Below, in pieces: positions 1 through 7,924 of a DNA stretch of 26,375 nucleotides. How positions within the stretch are numbered: the stretch's first letter is position 1; each line of letters starts with the position of its first letter. The translations under genes and the position numbers were made by a program. Under the pieces are notes generated by a model. It did not search any database. It was not told the DNA's origin and saw only the letters and a list, made by a program, of their open reading frames with translations. The DNA is from an uncultured Collinsella sp. (GTDB lineage Bacteria > Actinomycetota > Coriobacteriia > Coriobacteriales > Coriobacteriaceae): assembly GCA_958423535.1 (NCBI GenBank), contig CATZRJ010000025.1:1-26375 (forward strand), written 5' to 3'.

Positions 1-27
1 TGCAAGAAGTGCGGCCACAAGTTCTAA
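1..27 (+). CDS. C-terminal tail of a zinc-ribbon-like protein (partial)
   Basis: The first bases read in frame as CKKCGHKF followed by TAA. A CxxC pair next to the C-terminus is typical of a small zinc ribbon. The gene starts upstream of the window, so its family cannot be named. A strong hairpin terminator begins 26 bases after the stop, which supports a real gene end. Confidence 0.5.
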   Translation, partial: CKKCGHKF

Positions 28-53
28 GCTGCCCGCAACATCAAGTTGCTAGC

Positions 54-87
54 AAAGGCCCGGATGCCACGGCACCCGGGCCTTTTT
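54..87 (+). terminator. Rho-independent terminator of the leftmost gene
   Basis: AAAGGCCCGG (54-63) is perfectly complementary to CCGGGCCTTT (76-85). An inner TGCC/GGCA stem extends it and it runs into a T tract (83-87). Confidence 0.85.
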
Positions 88-100
88 CTATCCCTACTCA

Positions 101-143
101 TTGGGGACAGACTTAAATGAGTACCCTAACTGGGTAAGCATAA
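101..143. repeat. Copy of a dispersed GGGGACAG-type intergenic element
   Basis: TTGGGGACAG (101-110) is followed by TTAAATGAG and a small TACCC/GGGTA stem. Other intergenic copies in this window carry the complementary TGTCCCC or CGTCCCC end (2225-2232, 7671-7678, 8405-8412). This looks like half of a REP-like palindromic element. The family assignment is inferred only from these internal similarities. Confidence 0.3.
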
Positions 144-149
144 ATGAGC

Positions 150-340
150 GGGTCGTGCTGTATAAATTGCTTGTGTGCGCGTTTATGCGCGTTAGATTGC
201 GTTTAATTACGCACCTATGCGTATATATGCGCCGTTTACGGGGCAATAATGACCGTTTAGCGGTGAGATACGCAAAAACGCGCACAGACGCGCGTGTTTG
301 TGCGAATATAGAGCTGTCAGAAATGCAAGACGTTCTATGA
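150..340 (+). promoter_or_regulatory. AT-rich promoter/operator region of the oxidoreductase-deoR pair
   Basis: This stretch is clearly more AT-rich than the genes. It holds several TGCG-centred repeats, including GCGTTTAATTACGC and GCGTATATATGCGC, both near-palindromes. A plausible promoter is TTGCGT (197-202) with a TATATA box at 222-227, although the spacing of 19 is long. Repeated half-sites upstream of an operon that encodes its own DeoR repressor suggest autoregulation. No binding data can be read from the sequence. Confidence 0.4.
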
Positions 341-355
341 CACAGGAGACACATA

Positions 356-1435
356 ATGGCAGATTCCAAGCAGGCTCCACTCGACGCCGCGGCAGCCGCC
401 AAAGCGGCATTTGCTTCGGTCCAGGACAAGCCGTTCCCTAACGACATCTTTACGGCTCCCGAGCTCCGTTGGGCTGTGATCGGTTGCGGCGTTATTGCCA
501 ACCAAATGGCCCAGTCCCTCGCGCTGGCCGGCCGCAAGCTTGCGGGCGTCGCCAACCGCACGCTGTCCAAGGCCCAGGCTTTTGCTGAGCAGTATGGCAT
601 CGAGAAGGTCTATGAAACGGTTGAGGACCTCTATGCCGATCCGGATATCGACGCCGTCTATATCACCACGCCGCACAACACGCATATCACCTATCTGCGT
701 GCCGCGCTGGCCGCCGGCAAGCACGTGCTCTGCGAAAAGGCCATTACCCTCAACTCCGCCGAGCTCGATGAGGCCCGCGCCATTGCCGCCGAACACAACG
801 TGGTCCTTATGGACGCTACCACGGTGCTCCACATGCCCTTGTATCAAGAGCTGCGCCGCCGCATGGATGCCGGCGAGTTTGGCCGCATGAACCTCGCTCA
901 GCTCAACTTTGGTAGCTACAAGGAGTACGGCGACCTGACCAACCGTTTCTACAATCGCAACCTCGCCGGCGGTGCCATGCTCGATATTGGCGTATACGCC
1001 CTGTCCGTCATGCGCCTGTTTATGGCGAGCCAGCCCGTCGAGGTCGTGTCTCTGGGTAACACCTGCGAGACCGGCGTGGACGTTGCAGGCGGCATCGTCT
1101 GCCGCAATGCCGAGCAGCAGCTGGGCGTCGTGAGCCTTACGCTCCACTCCAAGCAGCCAAAGCGCTCGGTTATCAGCTTTGACAATTGCTATGTCGAGGT
1201 CAACGAGTATCCGCGCGCCGATCACGCGACTATCGTGTGGACCGCGGACGGTCATCGCGAGGAGGTCGCCGCGGGCACCGAGGCTTATGCCCTGTGCTAC
1301 GAGATGGCTGACCTCGAGCAGGCCGTCGCCGGCGACGATTCCAAGCGTGAGCTTTTGGATTATGCTTCTGATGTGATGGAGCTCATGACCAAGCTCCGCG
1401 CCGATTGGGGAGTCGTCTACCCCGAGGAGGAGTAA
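356..1435 (+). CDS. Gfo/Idh/MocA family NAD(P)-dependent oxidoreductase
   Basis: This is a 359-aa cytosolic dehydrogenase of the glucose-fructose oxidoreductase/inositol dehydrogenase family, which oxidises or reduces sugars and polyols with NAD(P). The Rossmann strand and dinucleotide loop AVIGCGVIANQ lies at residues 40-50. VYITTPHNTH is at 101-110. The family's EKP signature appears as CEKAI (126-130), with Ala in place of Pro. LDIGVYAL (209-216) holds the conserved Asp and Tyr of the substrate domain. About 35 residues precede the Rossmann fold, longer than usual. The start follows AGGAGA at 346-351. The deoR gene begins 3 bases after the stop, so the two are surely co-transcribed. The exact substrate is unknown; linkage to a DeoR regulator and a PTS permease suggests a sugar or sugar-derived compound. 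Confidence 0.88.
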   Translation: MADSKQAPLDAAAAAKAAFASVQDKPFPNDIFTAPELRWAVIGCGVIANQMAQSLALAGRKLAGVANRTLSKAQAFAEQYGIEKVYETVEDLYADPDIDAVYITTPHNTHITYLRAALAAGKHVLCEKAITLNSAELDEARAIAAEHNVVLMDATTVLHMPLYQELRRRMDAGEFGRMNLAQLNFGSYKEYGDLTNRFYNRNLAGGAMLDIGVYALSVMRLFMASQPVEVVSLGNTCETGVDVAGGIVCRNAEQQLGVVSLTLHSKQPKRSVISFDNCYVEVNEYPRADHATIVWTADGHREEVAAGTEAYALCYEMADLEQAVAGDDSKRELLDYASDVMELMTKLRADWGVVYPEEE

Positions 1436-1438
1436 GCG

Positions 1439-2185
1439 ATGCTTGCGGAAGATAGGCTCAACACGATCGTGTCGATGGTGCGGCAGGCTGGCTCGGTAAC
1501 GGTGCCCGAGCTTGCCGATGCCCTGGGCGTGACGGCGTCTACCATTCGACGCGACCTACAGACGCTCGACCGAGCGCACCGCATCGCCAAGGTGCACGGT
1601 GGCGCGACAAGTCTTGAGCGCGCGCACGTGACGCGCGACCTAACGATCAGTGAGCGCAGTGATCTCCATAACGACGACAAGGAGCGTATCTGCGCCCGCG
1701 CCGCGGCGCTCGTGGAGCCCGAGAGCTTTGTGTACATCGATTCGGGTTCGACAACGCTCAGACTCATCGAGCATCTTCCGCATCTCGAATCGGTCACCTA
1801 TGTGACTGATTCCGTGCTCCATGCTCAGCATCTCGCTGTGCGCGGCATGCGCACCGTGGTGCTGGGCGGCGAGCTTAAACCCGAGACCGAGGCGCTCGTT
1901 GGCCCCGATGCTCTGGCAACCCTAGACCGCTACAACTTTAACTGCGGCTTTTGGGGTTCTAACGGCATTGCCGCCGAGCAGGGCTTTACGACGCCCGATA
2001 TCGAGGAAGCGCAGGTCAAGCGTATCTCGATGCGCCATACAGCCAAACGCTTCGTAATCTCGGACGCCAGTAAGTTTGGCATGGTGGCTCCCGTAAAATT
2101 CGCGGACTTCCGTGACGTAACGGTTATCACCGCGGGCGAGGTGCCCGCTAAGTACCAGACGATGGAAAACGTCATCACGGTTTAG
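1439..2185 (+). CDS. DeoR family transcriptional repressor
   Basis: This 248-aa protein has the two-part DeoR architecture. An N-terminal winged helix (about residues 5-58) includes VTVPELADALGVTASTIRRD (20-39) and KVHGGAT (51-57). A C-terminal sugar-phosphate sensing domain carries YIDSGSTT, VLGGELKPETEALVGPDA and FWGSNGI. Such proteins repress sugar catabolic or PTS operons until a phosphorylated sugar binds. The ribosome site GAGGAGG lies in the last codons of the preceding gene. It probably controls its own operon and the PTS gene downstream, whose leader contains large inverted repeats. The sensed sugar phosphate cannot be read from sequence. Confidence 0.9.
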   Translation: MLAEDRLNTIVSMVRQAGSVTVPELADALGVTASTIRRDLQTLDRAHRIAKVHGGATSLERAHVTRDLTISERSDLHNDDKERICARAAALVEPESFVYIDSGSTTLRLIEHLPHLESVTYVTDSVLHAQHLAVRGMRTVVLGGELKPETEALVGPDALATLDRYNFNCGFWGSNGIAAEQGFTTPDIEEAQVKRISMRHTAKRFVISDASKFGMVAPVKFADFRDVTVITAGEVPAKYQTMENVITV

Positions 2186-2207
2186 CAACGGGGCGAAGCA
2201 AGGCCAA

Positions 2208-2244
2208 AACCACCACAAAGGTGCCTGTCCCCATTGTGGTGGTT
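2208..2244. repeat. 37-bp perfect inverted repeat (AACCACCACAA stem)
   Basis: AACCACCACAA (2208-2218) and TTGTGGTGGTT (2234-2244) are exact reverse complements around a 15-base loop containing GGTGCCTGTCCCC. The left arm plus loop recurs at 4338-4362, so this is a dispersed element. It could also terminate the deoR transcript, but no T tract follows. Confidence 0.6.
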
Positions 2245-2245
2245 C

Positions 2246-2319
2246 CGATGGCCCCGTCGGGCATGATTTCCCAGTACCCCTGTTTCCATACGACGTGATC
2301 ATGCCCGCCGGGGCCATCG
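2246..2319. promoter_or_regulatory. Long inverted repeat in the PTS gene leader
   Basis: The 22-base arm at 2246-2267 (beginning CGATGGCCCC) is the reverse complement of 2298-2319 (ending GGGGCCATCG) with a single mismatch. A 30-base loop separates them. It lies 120 bases upstream of the PTS permease start. It may be an RNA structure, a terminator without T tract, or an operator pair for the adjacent DeoR protein. Confidence 0.5.
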
Positions 2320-2336
2320 TATAGATATCGCTTAAA

Positions 2337-2356
2337 AGCGCCGTCACTTCGGCGCT
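2337..2356 (+). other. Small GC-rich hairpin upstream of the PTS gene
   Basis: AGCGCCG (2337-2343) pairs with CGGCGCT (2350-2356) around TCACTT. No T run follows, so it is not a canonical terminator. It is the third stem-loop in this 255-base leader. Confidence 0.4.
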
Positions 2357-2440
2357 ATCAATCACTCAAACACAAGGTAATACGCAGGTTGTGACCCTCA
2401 GAAGGGGAGGGCTGGGCCTGCTTGTGCAAAAGGAGGAAAC

Positions 2441-3931
2441 ATGTCAGCTGCAAACGAGAAGGTGGGGGGCGGCACTTACGATGTCGTTGCCATCACGGCA
2501 TGTCCAACGGGCATTGCTCACACATTTATGGCGGCCAAAGGGTTGGAAGACCAGGCAGCCAAGATGGGCGTGAGCATTAAGGTCGAGACTCAGGGTTCGG
2601 GCGGCGCTAAAAATGTACTGACCGCGGCAGACATCGCTGGTGCCAAGGGTGTCATCATTGCGGCGGATAAAAATGTCGAGCTTGATCGCTTCGATGGCAA
2701 GTCGGTTTACTCCTGTGCGGTGACGCGTGGCATTAATGACGCCGAGGAACTTATCAATATTGCGCTTGCGGGCAATGCGCCTATTCATCATGTGTCCGGC
2801 GGCGCCGCGGTACAGGCGGCTGCCGAGGGCGAATCCGAGGGTTTGGGCCGCAGGGTCTATAAGGACCTGATGAACGGCGTTTCGCACATGCTCCCCTTTG
2901 TTGTTGGCGGCGGCATCCTCATGGCGCTTTCGTTCTTGCTGGACCAGGCGGGGTTGGGCACGAGCGCATACGGCCACAGCACTCCGGTCGCGGCCTTCTT
3001 TAACCTTGCGGGCAACCAGGCGTTCAACTTTATGCTCCCCATCCTTGCGGGCTATATTGCCATGTCCATTGCTGACCGTCCGGGCTTGGCCGCGGGCTTT
3101 GTGGGTGGCTGGATTGCAAAGCAGGGCTTTACGTTGGGCTATCTCACCACGGCAATGGATGCCGATGCCCAGACTCAGCTTGTCTCTGCTGGCTTTTTGG
3201 GCGCGCTGCTGGTCGGTTTTGCCGCCGGCATTATCGTCAATGCGCTCAAGAAGGCCGCAAGCGTGCTACCCGAGTCGCTCGACGGTATCAAGCCCATGCT
3301 CATCTACCCCGTGCTGGGCATTCTCTTTACGAGTCTCTTTATGATGGCCGTTAACCCGATTATGGGCGTTATCAACACCACCATTAGCGGCGCGCTCAAC
3401 GGTCTTTCGGGCACGAGCATCGTTCTTTTGGGCATTATCTGCGCCGGCATGCAGGCGACCGACATGGGTGGTCCCATCAACAAGGCCGCATATGTCTTTG
3501 GCACCGCGGCCCTTGCCGAGCAAACGCTGCAGGGCAATATGATCATGGCTGCCGTCATGGCGGGCGGTATGGTACCGCCGCTGGTCATCGCGCTCTCCAC
3601 GACGTTCTTTAAGAACCGCTGGACCGAGGCCGATTGCAAGGCAGGCCTGGTGAACTACATCATGGGTCTGTCGTTTATCACCGAGGGTGCCATTCCCTTT
3701 GCCGCGGCCGATCCGCTTCGCGTGTTGCCCGCCTGCATCCTGGGATCTGCGACCGCCGGCGGTCTGTCGATGCTCTTTGGTTGCGCGAGCCCCGCTCCGC
3801 ACGGTGGCGCCTGGGTTATCGCGGTCATCACGAACCCGGTGCAGTACCTGTTGGCCCTTGCTATCGGCGCTGTGGTCGGCTGCTTGGTTCTGAGCTTCCT
3901 TAAGAAGCCTCTCGACAAGGCTACCGAGTAG
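2441..3931 (+). CDS. PTS fructose-family transporter, fused IIBC subunits
   Basis: This 496-aa membrane permease phosphorylates its sugar during uptake. The N-terminal IIB domain (about 12-110) has the phospho-accepting Cys21 in TACPTGIAHTFMA and an ETQGSGGAKN segment typical of fructose IIB. A linker leads to the multi-span IIC domain (about 141-490). This contains MLPFVVGGG, the GMQATDMGGPINKAAYVFG region and FITEGAIPFAAADP, all fructose-family signatures. AAAGGAGG sits 7 bases before ATG. No IIA domain is fused and no fruK or IIA gene is nearby, so the phosphate donor chain must be completed by proteins encoded elsewhere. Fructose, mannose or a sugar derivative are all possible substrates. 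Regulation by the upstream DeoR protein is likely. Confidence 0.92.
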   Translation: MSAANEKVGGGTYDVVAITACPTGIAHTFMAAKGLEDQAAKMGVSIKVETQGSGGAKNVLTAADIAGAKGVIIAADKNVELDRFDGKSVYSCAVTRGINDAEELINIALAGNAPIHHVSGGAAVQAAAEGESEGLGRRVYKDLMNGVSHMLPFVVGGGILMALSFLLDQAGLGTSAYGHSTPVAAFFNLAGNQAFNFMLPILAGYIAMSIADRPGLAAGFVGGWIAKQGFTLGYLTTAMDADAQTQLVSAGFLGALLVGFAAGIIVNALKKAASVLPESLDGIKPMLIYPVLGILFTSLFMMAVNPIMGVINTTISGALNGLSGTSIVLLGIICAGMQATDMGGPINKAAYVFGTAALAEQTLQGNMIMAAVMAGGMVPPLVIALSTTFFKNRWTEADCKAGLVNYIMGLSFITEGAIPFAAADPLRVLPACILGSATAGGLSMLFGCASPAPHGGAWVIAVITNPVQYLLALAIGAVVGCLVLSFLKKPLDKATE

Positions 3932-3957
3932 CGGGAGCGGAAGGGTCTTGCCAATGG

Positions 3958-3995
3958 AAAGGCGGTAACGTCCACCAGGGACGTTACCGCCTTTT
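3958..3995 (+). terminator. Strong terminator after the PTS permease gene
   Basis: AAAGGCGGTAACGTCC (3958-3973) and GGACGTTACCGCCTTT (3979-3994) form a perfect 16-bp stem with a 5-base loop, followed by T. It lies 26 bases after the stop codon. Confidence 0.92.
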
Positions 3996-4011
3996 GCTGT
4001 TTGGGGATTTG

Positions 4012-4306
4012 TCTCGATCTGTAACAGGGAGAGAGGGATATGGGTTCCAGATGTTACAAGCTGAGATGTTTTTCCTGGTGGTCCCATAACGTCTCAATCT
4101 GTAACAGGAAGGTCAAAATGCGGGCTCCAGATGTTACAGATCGAGATGATTTCTCCGGTGGGATCCGAATATCTCAATCTGTAACATCTTGGGCCGATTT
4201 TGACGAGTTATTGTTACAGATTGAGATTTTCCCTTGAGGGGGATTCGAATGTCTCGATCTGTAACAGATAGACCGGAAAATGGGTTCTAACTGTTACAGA
4301 TCGAGA
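4012..4306. repeat. Array A: eight alternately inverted 15-bp sites at exact 40-bp steps
   Basis: TCTCGATCTGTAACA and its reverse complement TGTTACAGATCGAGA alternate at starts 4012, 4052, 4092, 4132, 4172, 4212, 4252 and 4292, every step being exactly 40 bases. The 25-base intervals fall into two classes. Those inside a pair end in ATGGGTTCCAGA-like sequence; those between pairs resemble TGGTGGGATCCGAAT. The true unit is therefore about 80 bp, repeated nearly four times. Pairs 5/6 and 7/8 differ at one position with a matching change in both arms. The array sits between the PTS terminator and the 3' end of the pseudouridine synthase gene. It has no coding potential. Confidence 0.93.
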
Positions 4307-4337
4307 CGTTTTGGGACCGTGGCTGAGCCATTGCGGC

Positions 4338-4373
4338 AAAACCACCACGAAGGTGCCTGCCCTTTTTGGCAGG
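4338..4373. repeat. Second copy of the AAAACCACCAC/GGTGCCTG element
   Basis: Bases 4338-4362 match 2206-2230 at nearly every position (AAAACCACCAC, then AAGGTGCCTG). Here the second arm differs, giving a CCTGCC/GGCAGG stem (4356-4361, 4368-4373) that nearly abuts the stop codon of the minus-strand gene. It may help end that transcript, but there is no T tract on that strand. Confidence 0.45.
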
Positions 4374-4375
4374 TT

Positions 4376-5035
4376 TTAGGGCTCCCAGGGGCAGGGGGCT
4401 TCGATGTGGATGTGCTCGCCGGTTACGGGATGCGTAAAGGACACGCTGTGGGCATGGAGCATCAGGCCGCAGGGACGCGGCGTGCCGTAGAGCTCGTCGC
4501 CCACCAGGGGATGACGCTCGCTCGCCAGATGCACGCGGATCTGGTGTTTGCGGCCGGTGAGCAGCTCGACATCGATATACGAGCGCGTGGGCAGGCCACG
4601 ACGGCTCTTAAGACGCTTGAGCACCTTCACGCGCGTTTGAGACGGCTTGCCACTGGCGCCGACGCGCATCTTGCGGCTGTCGTGACGGTCGCGGGCGATG
4701 GGCTTGTCGATGAGCTTCTCGTTCCAGTCGATCTTGCCCTCGGCGAGCGCCAGGTAGTGCTTTTCGAAAGCGTGGTCGATGACCATCTGGTCAAAGGCGG
4801 GCTGCGTCTGCTTGTCGAGCGAAAACAGCACCACGCCGGTGGTGTCACGGTCCAGGCGGTTGAGCGGCTGCATGTCGGTTGCGGCAAAGCCGTCGCCCAT
4901 CGCCAACAGCAGGTCGCTGGCGTAGTCGGTAAGCGTGCGCTCGCCGGTGCCGTCGCCGTGGACGATCATGCCGGCGGGCTTGTCGATGGCCATGAGCCAG
5001 GCGTCGCAGTAGAGGACTTGAGGTTCTTCGTTCAC
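4376..5035 (-). CDS. RluA-family RNA pseudouridine synthase
   Basis: This 219-aa cytosolic enzyme isomerises uridine to pseudouridine in rRNA or tRNA. The catalytic motif reads NRLDRDTTG, with the nucleophile at Asp62. DKPAGMIVHGDG (18-29) and GRKHQIRVHLA are the other family signatures. It lacks an N-terminal S4 domain, like RluA itself and unlike RluC or RluD. The start is GTG, preceded by GAAAGG on the minus strand. It begins 15 bases after the stop of the U32 gene, so the two form an operon and both probably modify or mature rRNA. Which uridine it targets is unknown. Confidence 0.92.
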   Translation of the reverse strand: MNEEPQVLYCDAWLMAIDKPAGMIVHGDGTGERTLTDYASDLLLAMGDGFAATDMQPLNRLDRDTTGVVLFSLDKQTQPAFDQMVIDHAFEKHYLALAEGKIDWNEKLIDKPIARDRHDSRKMRVGASGKPSQTRVKVLKRLKSRRGLPTRSYIDVELLTGRKHQIRVHLASERHPLVGDELYGTPRPCGLMLHAHSVSFTHPVTGEHIHIEAPCPWEP

Positions 5036-5050
5036 GTGTAAGCCTTTCGG

Positions 5051-7546
5051 TTAGCTGATTCCCACAAACATGCAGCCCGAGGTCGCCCCGCGTAGGCGGG
5101 CGGCGGGCTTGCGGCCGGTCTGCGCTGCTTCGACGGCACGACGGACGCGGGCGACGGCACGGCCCACCTCATCCGTCTCGAGCAGCGTTCCGTCCACCAT
5201 GAGGCGACGCACGCCGGCGTCGAGCAGCTGAGGAACCTGCGGCGTGAGGTCGATGGGGTAGGCATCGTACAGGCGAGAGCGGCCGTGGATGTCGGTGCGG
5301 ACGGGCATGACCTTTCCGTCGATATTCTTGAGCGAGAGCTTGCGGGCACGCAGGCGGCAGTTGGCACAATCGTGGATGCAGCCATTGGCAACCTGCAGAA
5401 TGCAATGCTCGCTTGTCATGACGCGCGGGCGGCCAAAGACGGTGGTGCCCAGAGCAGCGGGCGCGGCGGCGCCGAGCGAGACAATCTCGTCGAGCGTGAT
5501 CTCGGGCGAGAGCCAAAACGCACCGGCGCCGCGCTCGGCAAGCGCCTCCATGCAGGGCGTGTTGTGCACCGGCAGGCAAGAGCGAATCTCGACCGTGGCG
5601 CCAGCCTGCGCGGCCAGGGCAAGCTCGGAGATATTGCCGACGGCGACGGTGGCTCCAGCATTGATCCAGGGATCGACGCGCTCGTGGTCGACGGCGCGGC
5701 AGACCTCGTCGAGTACGGGCACGATACCCTGCTCAAATGCATCGGCGGGGGAGAGCCTGGCCGCATCGAGCGCGTCGGTGGTCATGTAGATGCGCGTTGC
5801 ACCCTCCACGCGCGCTGCCTCGGCGGCTTCGAGCGTGGTGACGGCGGCGCAGATCTGCGGCTCATCGCGGTAATGCTCGGGCGCGGGGCGGGAATCACTG
5901 GTTACAATCGCCGGCAACTCGAGCGTTTTCGCACGCTCCTCGTACGGTGCCAGAATGGCCTCCTCGAGCGCTTTGCAGGCGGCGGCGCGCACCTTGTGCA
6001 CGGCGGAGAAGCCCATACCGCAGCCGGCGTCGAGCGAAATGTCAAAGCTCGCTGCCTCAAAGGGCGAAGAGCCCATGCGGCCCACATGCTCAACCAGGTC
6101 TGCCGCCTCGACGGCGCGGGTCTTGGCGGCCTCGACGGTAAAGCCGGTGGCGGTGGCGGTAAGCGCGGGGTCGTCGCAGCAGGTGAGCGTAACGGTAAAC
6201 GGCTCGCCCAGACGCGCCACAACGGACACGTCTACGGCGCGGCGGCGCAGCACGTCGCGCTTGAGCGCAGCGCCGGCGGCGTCGATGGCGCGCTGGCTTC
6301 GAATCACGCGCACGCGGCAACCCTCGGGCATGCTACGGGGCACGCGGCACTCGATAACATCGCCGGTGGCGGCATCATCGGCGGCAATGGTGGTCAGGAA
6401 CTGGTCGAACTCATCGTCGTGACGAAGCTCCAGCAAGTCGCCCTTGCCCACGGGCTCAAACAGCTCAATGCGGGCGATGGCGGCGCGGCGACGGCGGTCG
6501 TCGGGCTTGAGGCCGCGCACATCGCGGTTGGCCAGGCGGCTGCCCAGCACCGTGCCCACGATCTGGCCGCGGTTGTTGGAGCGCTCGTAGCTCATCATCT
6601 CGTCGCCCGAGGTGCCGTCCTGATAGGCGTGCGTAAAGTCGCGGTTGAAGCAGCGCTTGAGCTGGCGCTGACGGGCGGTTTCCTCGTCCTTGGCAACGGT
6701 GGCTCCGGATAGCATGTCGTCAATTTCGTGACGATACACATCAACGATGGAGTACACGTAATCGGGCGCTTTCATGCGGCCCTCGAGCTTGAGCGACGCG
6801 GCGCCGGCGTCATACAGACGGCGAACAAGCTGTGAGGTGTTGGTGTCGCGTGGGCACAGCGCACGCTCGCGGCCGGCGGGGGAGAGCGTGCGGCCGTTCT
6901 CGTCGATCAGCTCGTAGGGCAGGCGGCAGGGCTGGGCGCACATGCCACGGTTGGCCGAGCGGCCCGCCATGGCAAAGCTTGACAGCAGGCACAGGCCCGA
7001 GTAGCAAAAGCAGATGGCACCGTGGCTAAAGACCTCCAGGTCCACATCGGGCGCGGCATCGTGAATGGCGGCAATCTCGTCGATGGAAAGCTCGCGCGAG
7101 AGGGTCACGCGGTCGGCGCCCTGCTCGCGGCACCAAAGGGTTCCGCGAGCATCGTGGATGTTCGCTTGGGTCGAGATATGCGTCTCGATGCCGGGCATGG
7201 TGCGTTTGACCTCAAAGAACAGGCCCCAGTCCTGGATGATGAAGGCGTCAGCGCCCAGCGTGGAGCAGCGATGGATGAGTTGCAGCGCATCGCCCATCTC
7301 GGACTGCTTGATGACGATGTTGACCGTGACGTAGACGCGCGATCCGGCCAGATGTGCGGCGCGGCAGGCCTGCTCAAAGGCCTCGTCGGTAAAGTTGGTG
7401 GCCTTGCGGCGGGCGTTGAAGCTTCCCATGCCGCAGTAGATGGCGTCTGCCCCGGCAGCGAGTGCGGCGGCAAAGGGCTCCGGGCCTCCGGCGGGGGCCA
7501 AGAGCTCGGGTCTGCGGTTGGTGGTTCGACTGGCGGTTGCGGTCAT
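5051..7546 (-). CDS. U32 peptidase-family protein (RlhA/YhcT-like, long form)
   Basis: This 831-aa protein begins with the U32 TIM-barrel: ELLAPAGGPEPFAAALAAGA (14-33), ADAIYCGMGSFNAR, and the signature EVFSHGA (171-177). Cys179, Cys181, Cys186, Cys203 and Cys207 lie in the CYSGLCLLSS...NRGMCAQPCR region that holds an Fe-S cluster in this family. The length fits the long form with an added middle domain and a second U32-like C-terminal segment, which has its own Cys group (CIHDCANCR). In E. coli the family member RlhA is needed for hydroxylation of a 23S rRNA cytidine. An rRNA role here fits the co-transcribed pseudouridine synthase, but collagenase-type annotations also exist. ATG follows AAAGGCAGG. 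Confidence 0.88.
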   Translation of the reverse strand: MTATASRTTNRRPELLAPAGGPEPFAAALAAGADAIYCGMGSFNARRKATNFTDEAFEQACRAAHLAGSRVYVTVNIVIKQSEMGDALQLIHRCSTLGADAFIIQDWGLFFEVKRTMPGIETHISTQANIHDARGTLWCREQGADRVTLSRELSIDEIAAIHDAAPDVDLEVFSHGAICFCYSGLCLLSSFAMAGRSANRGMCAQPCRLPYELIDENGRTLSPAGRERALCPRDTNTSQLVRRLYDAGAASLKLEGRMKAPDYVYSIVDVYRHEIDDMLSGATVAKDEETARQRQLKRCFNRDFTHAYQDGTSGDEMMSYERSNNRGQIVGTVLGSRLANRDVRGLKPDDRRRRAAIARIELFEPVGKGDLLELRHDDEFDQFLTTIAADDAATGDVIECRVPRSMPEGCRVRVIRSQRAIDAAGAALKRDVLRRRAVDVSVVARLGEPFTVTLTCCDDPALTATATGFTVEAAKTRAVEAADLVEHVGRMGSSPFEAASFDISLDAGCGMGFSAVHKVRAAACKALEEAILAPYEERAKTLELPAIVTSDSRPAPEHYRDEPQICAAVTTLEAAEAARVEGATRIYMTTDALDAARLSPADAFEQGIVPVLDEVCRAVDHERVDPWINAGATVAVGNISELALAAQAGATVEIRSCLPVHNTPCMEALAERGAGAFWLSPEITLDEIVSLGAAAPAALGTTVFGRPRVMTSEHCILQVANGCIHDCANCRLRARKLSLKNIDGKVMPVRTDIHGRSRLYDAYPIDLTPQVPQLLDAGVRRLMVDGTLLETDEVGRAVARVRRAVEAAQTGRKPAARLRGATSGCMFVGIS

Positions 7547-7578
7547 ATCCTGCCTTTCAAAATGCTCAGATATTCAAA

Positions 7579-7584
7579 AGTATA
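7579..7584 (-). promoter_or_regulatory. Possible -10 box for the U32-rlu operon
   Basis: On the minus strand TATACT lies 33-38 bases upstream of the ATG. No convincing -35 box is seen, so the call is weak. Confidence 0.3.
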
Positions 7585-7652
7585 GTGGTGCTGTTGCGGC
7601 GGACGAGCCCTGTGGCCCAAGCAGGATAAAGTCTTCAGCAGCCCTTGCAGCA

Positions 7653-7724
7653 AAAATGATCTGTTTCCCTCCGTCCCCTATGGATCACCTAATCCGATGG
7701 GGACGGAGGGAAACAGATCATTTT
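7653..7724. repeat. 72-bp near-perfect palindrome (AAAATGATCTGTTTCCC arms)
   Basis: The 26-base arm 7653-7678 (AAAATGATCTGTTTCCC...CGTCCCC) is the exact reverse complement of 7699-7724. A 3-base internal bulge and a GGAT/ATCC stem close it around CACCTA. A third single-arm copy, one mismatch, lies at 8387-8412. This is a dispersed REP-like element, and the hairpin could also insulate the divergent transcripts on either side. Confidence 0.85.
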
Positions 7725-7806
7725 GAACTTCACCGTCCGTTCGTGCCGTTCAGCGGCCGACAGGCGCCGTTGGGCGATAAATTATTCTCGCAACGTGATA
7801 ATAATC

Positions 7807-7835
7807 TTGCATCGCGCGGAAACCTTGAGTACTAT
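7807..7835 (+). promoter_or_regulatory. Promoter of ridA
   Basis: TTGCAT (7807-7812), a 17-base spacer and TACTAT (7830-7835) fit a housekeeping sigma promoter. It would leave a leader of about 83 bases before the ATG at 7925. Confidence 0.5.
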
Positions 7836-7924
7836 CCCAAATCAAGCGCGGTGTTCAGACCGAATTGTGCCTCCCGGTGTGAACGCCGCGCTCACGCTCT
7901 CTATCTGATCGTAAGGAGAAAAAC

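Noticed and set aside
4012..4306. CRISPR array
   Set aside because: The 15-bp repeats alternate in orientation, the intervals are similar to each other rather than unique, and there is no cas gene. The same holds for arrays B-D; array E has short, related spacers.
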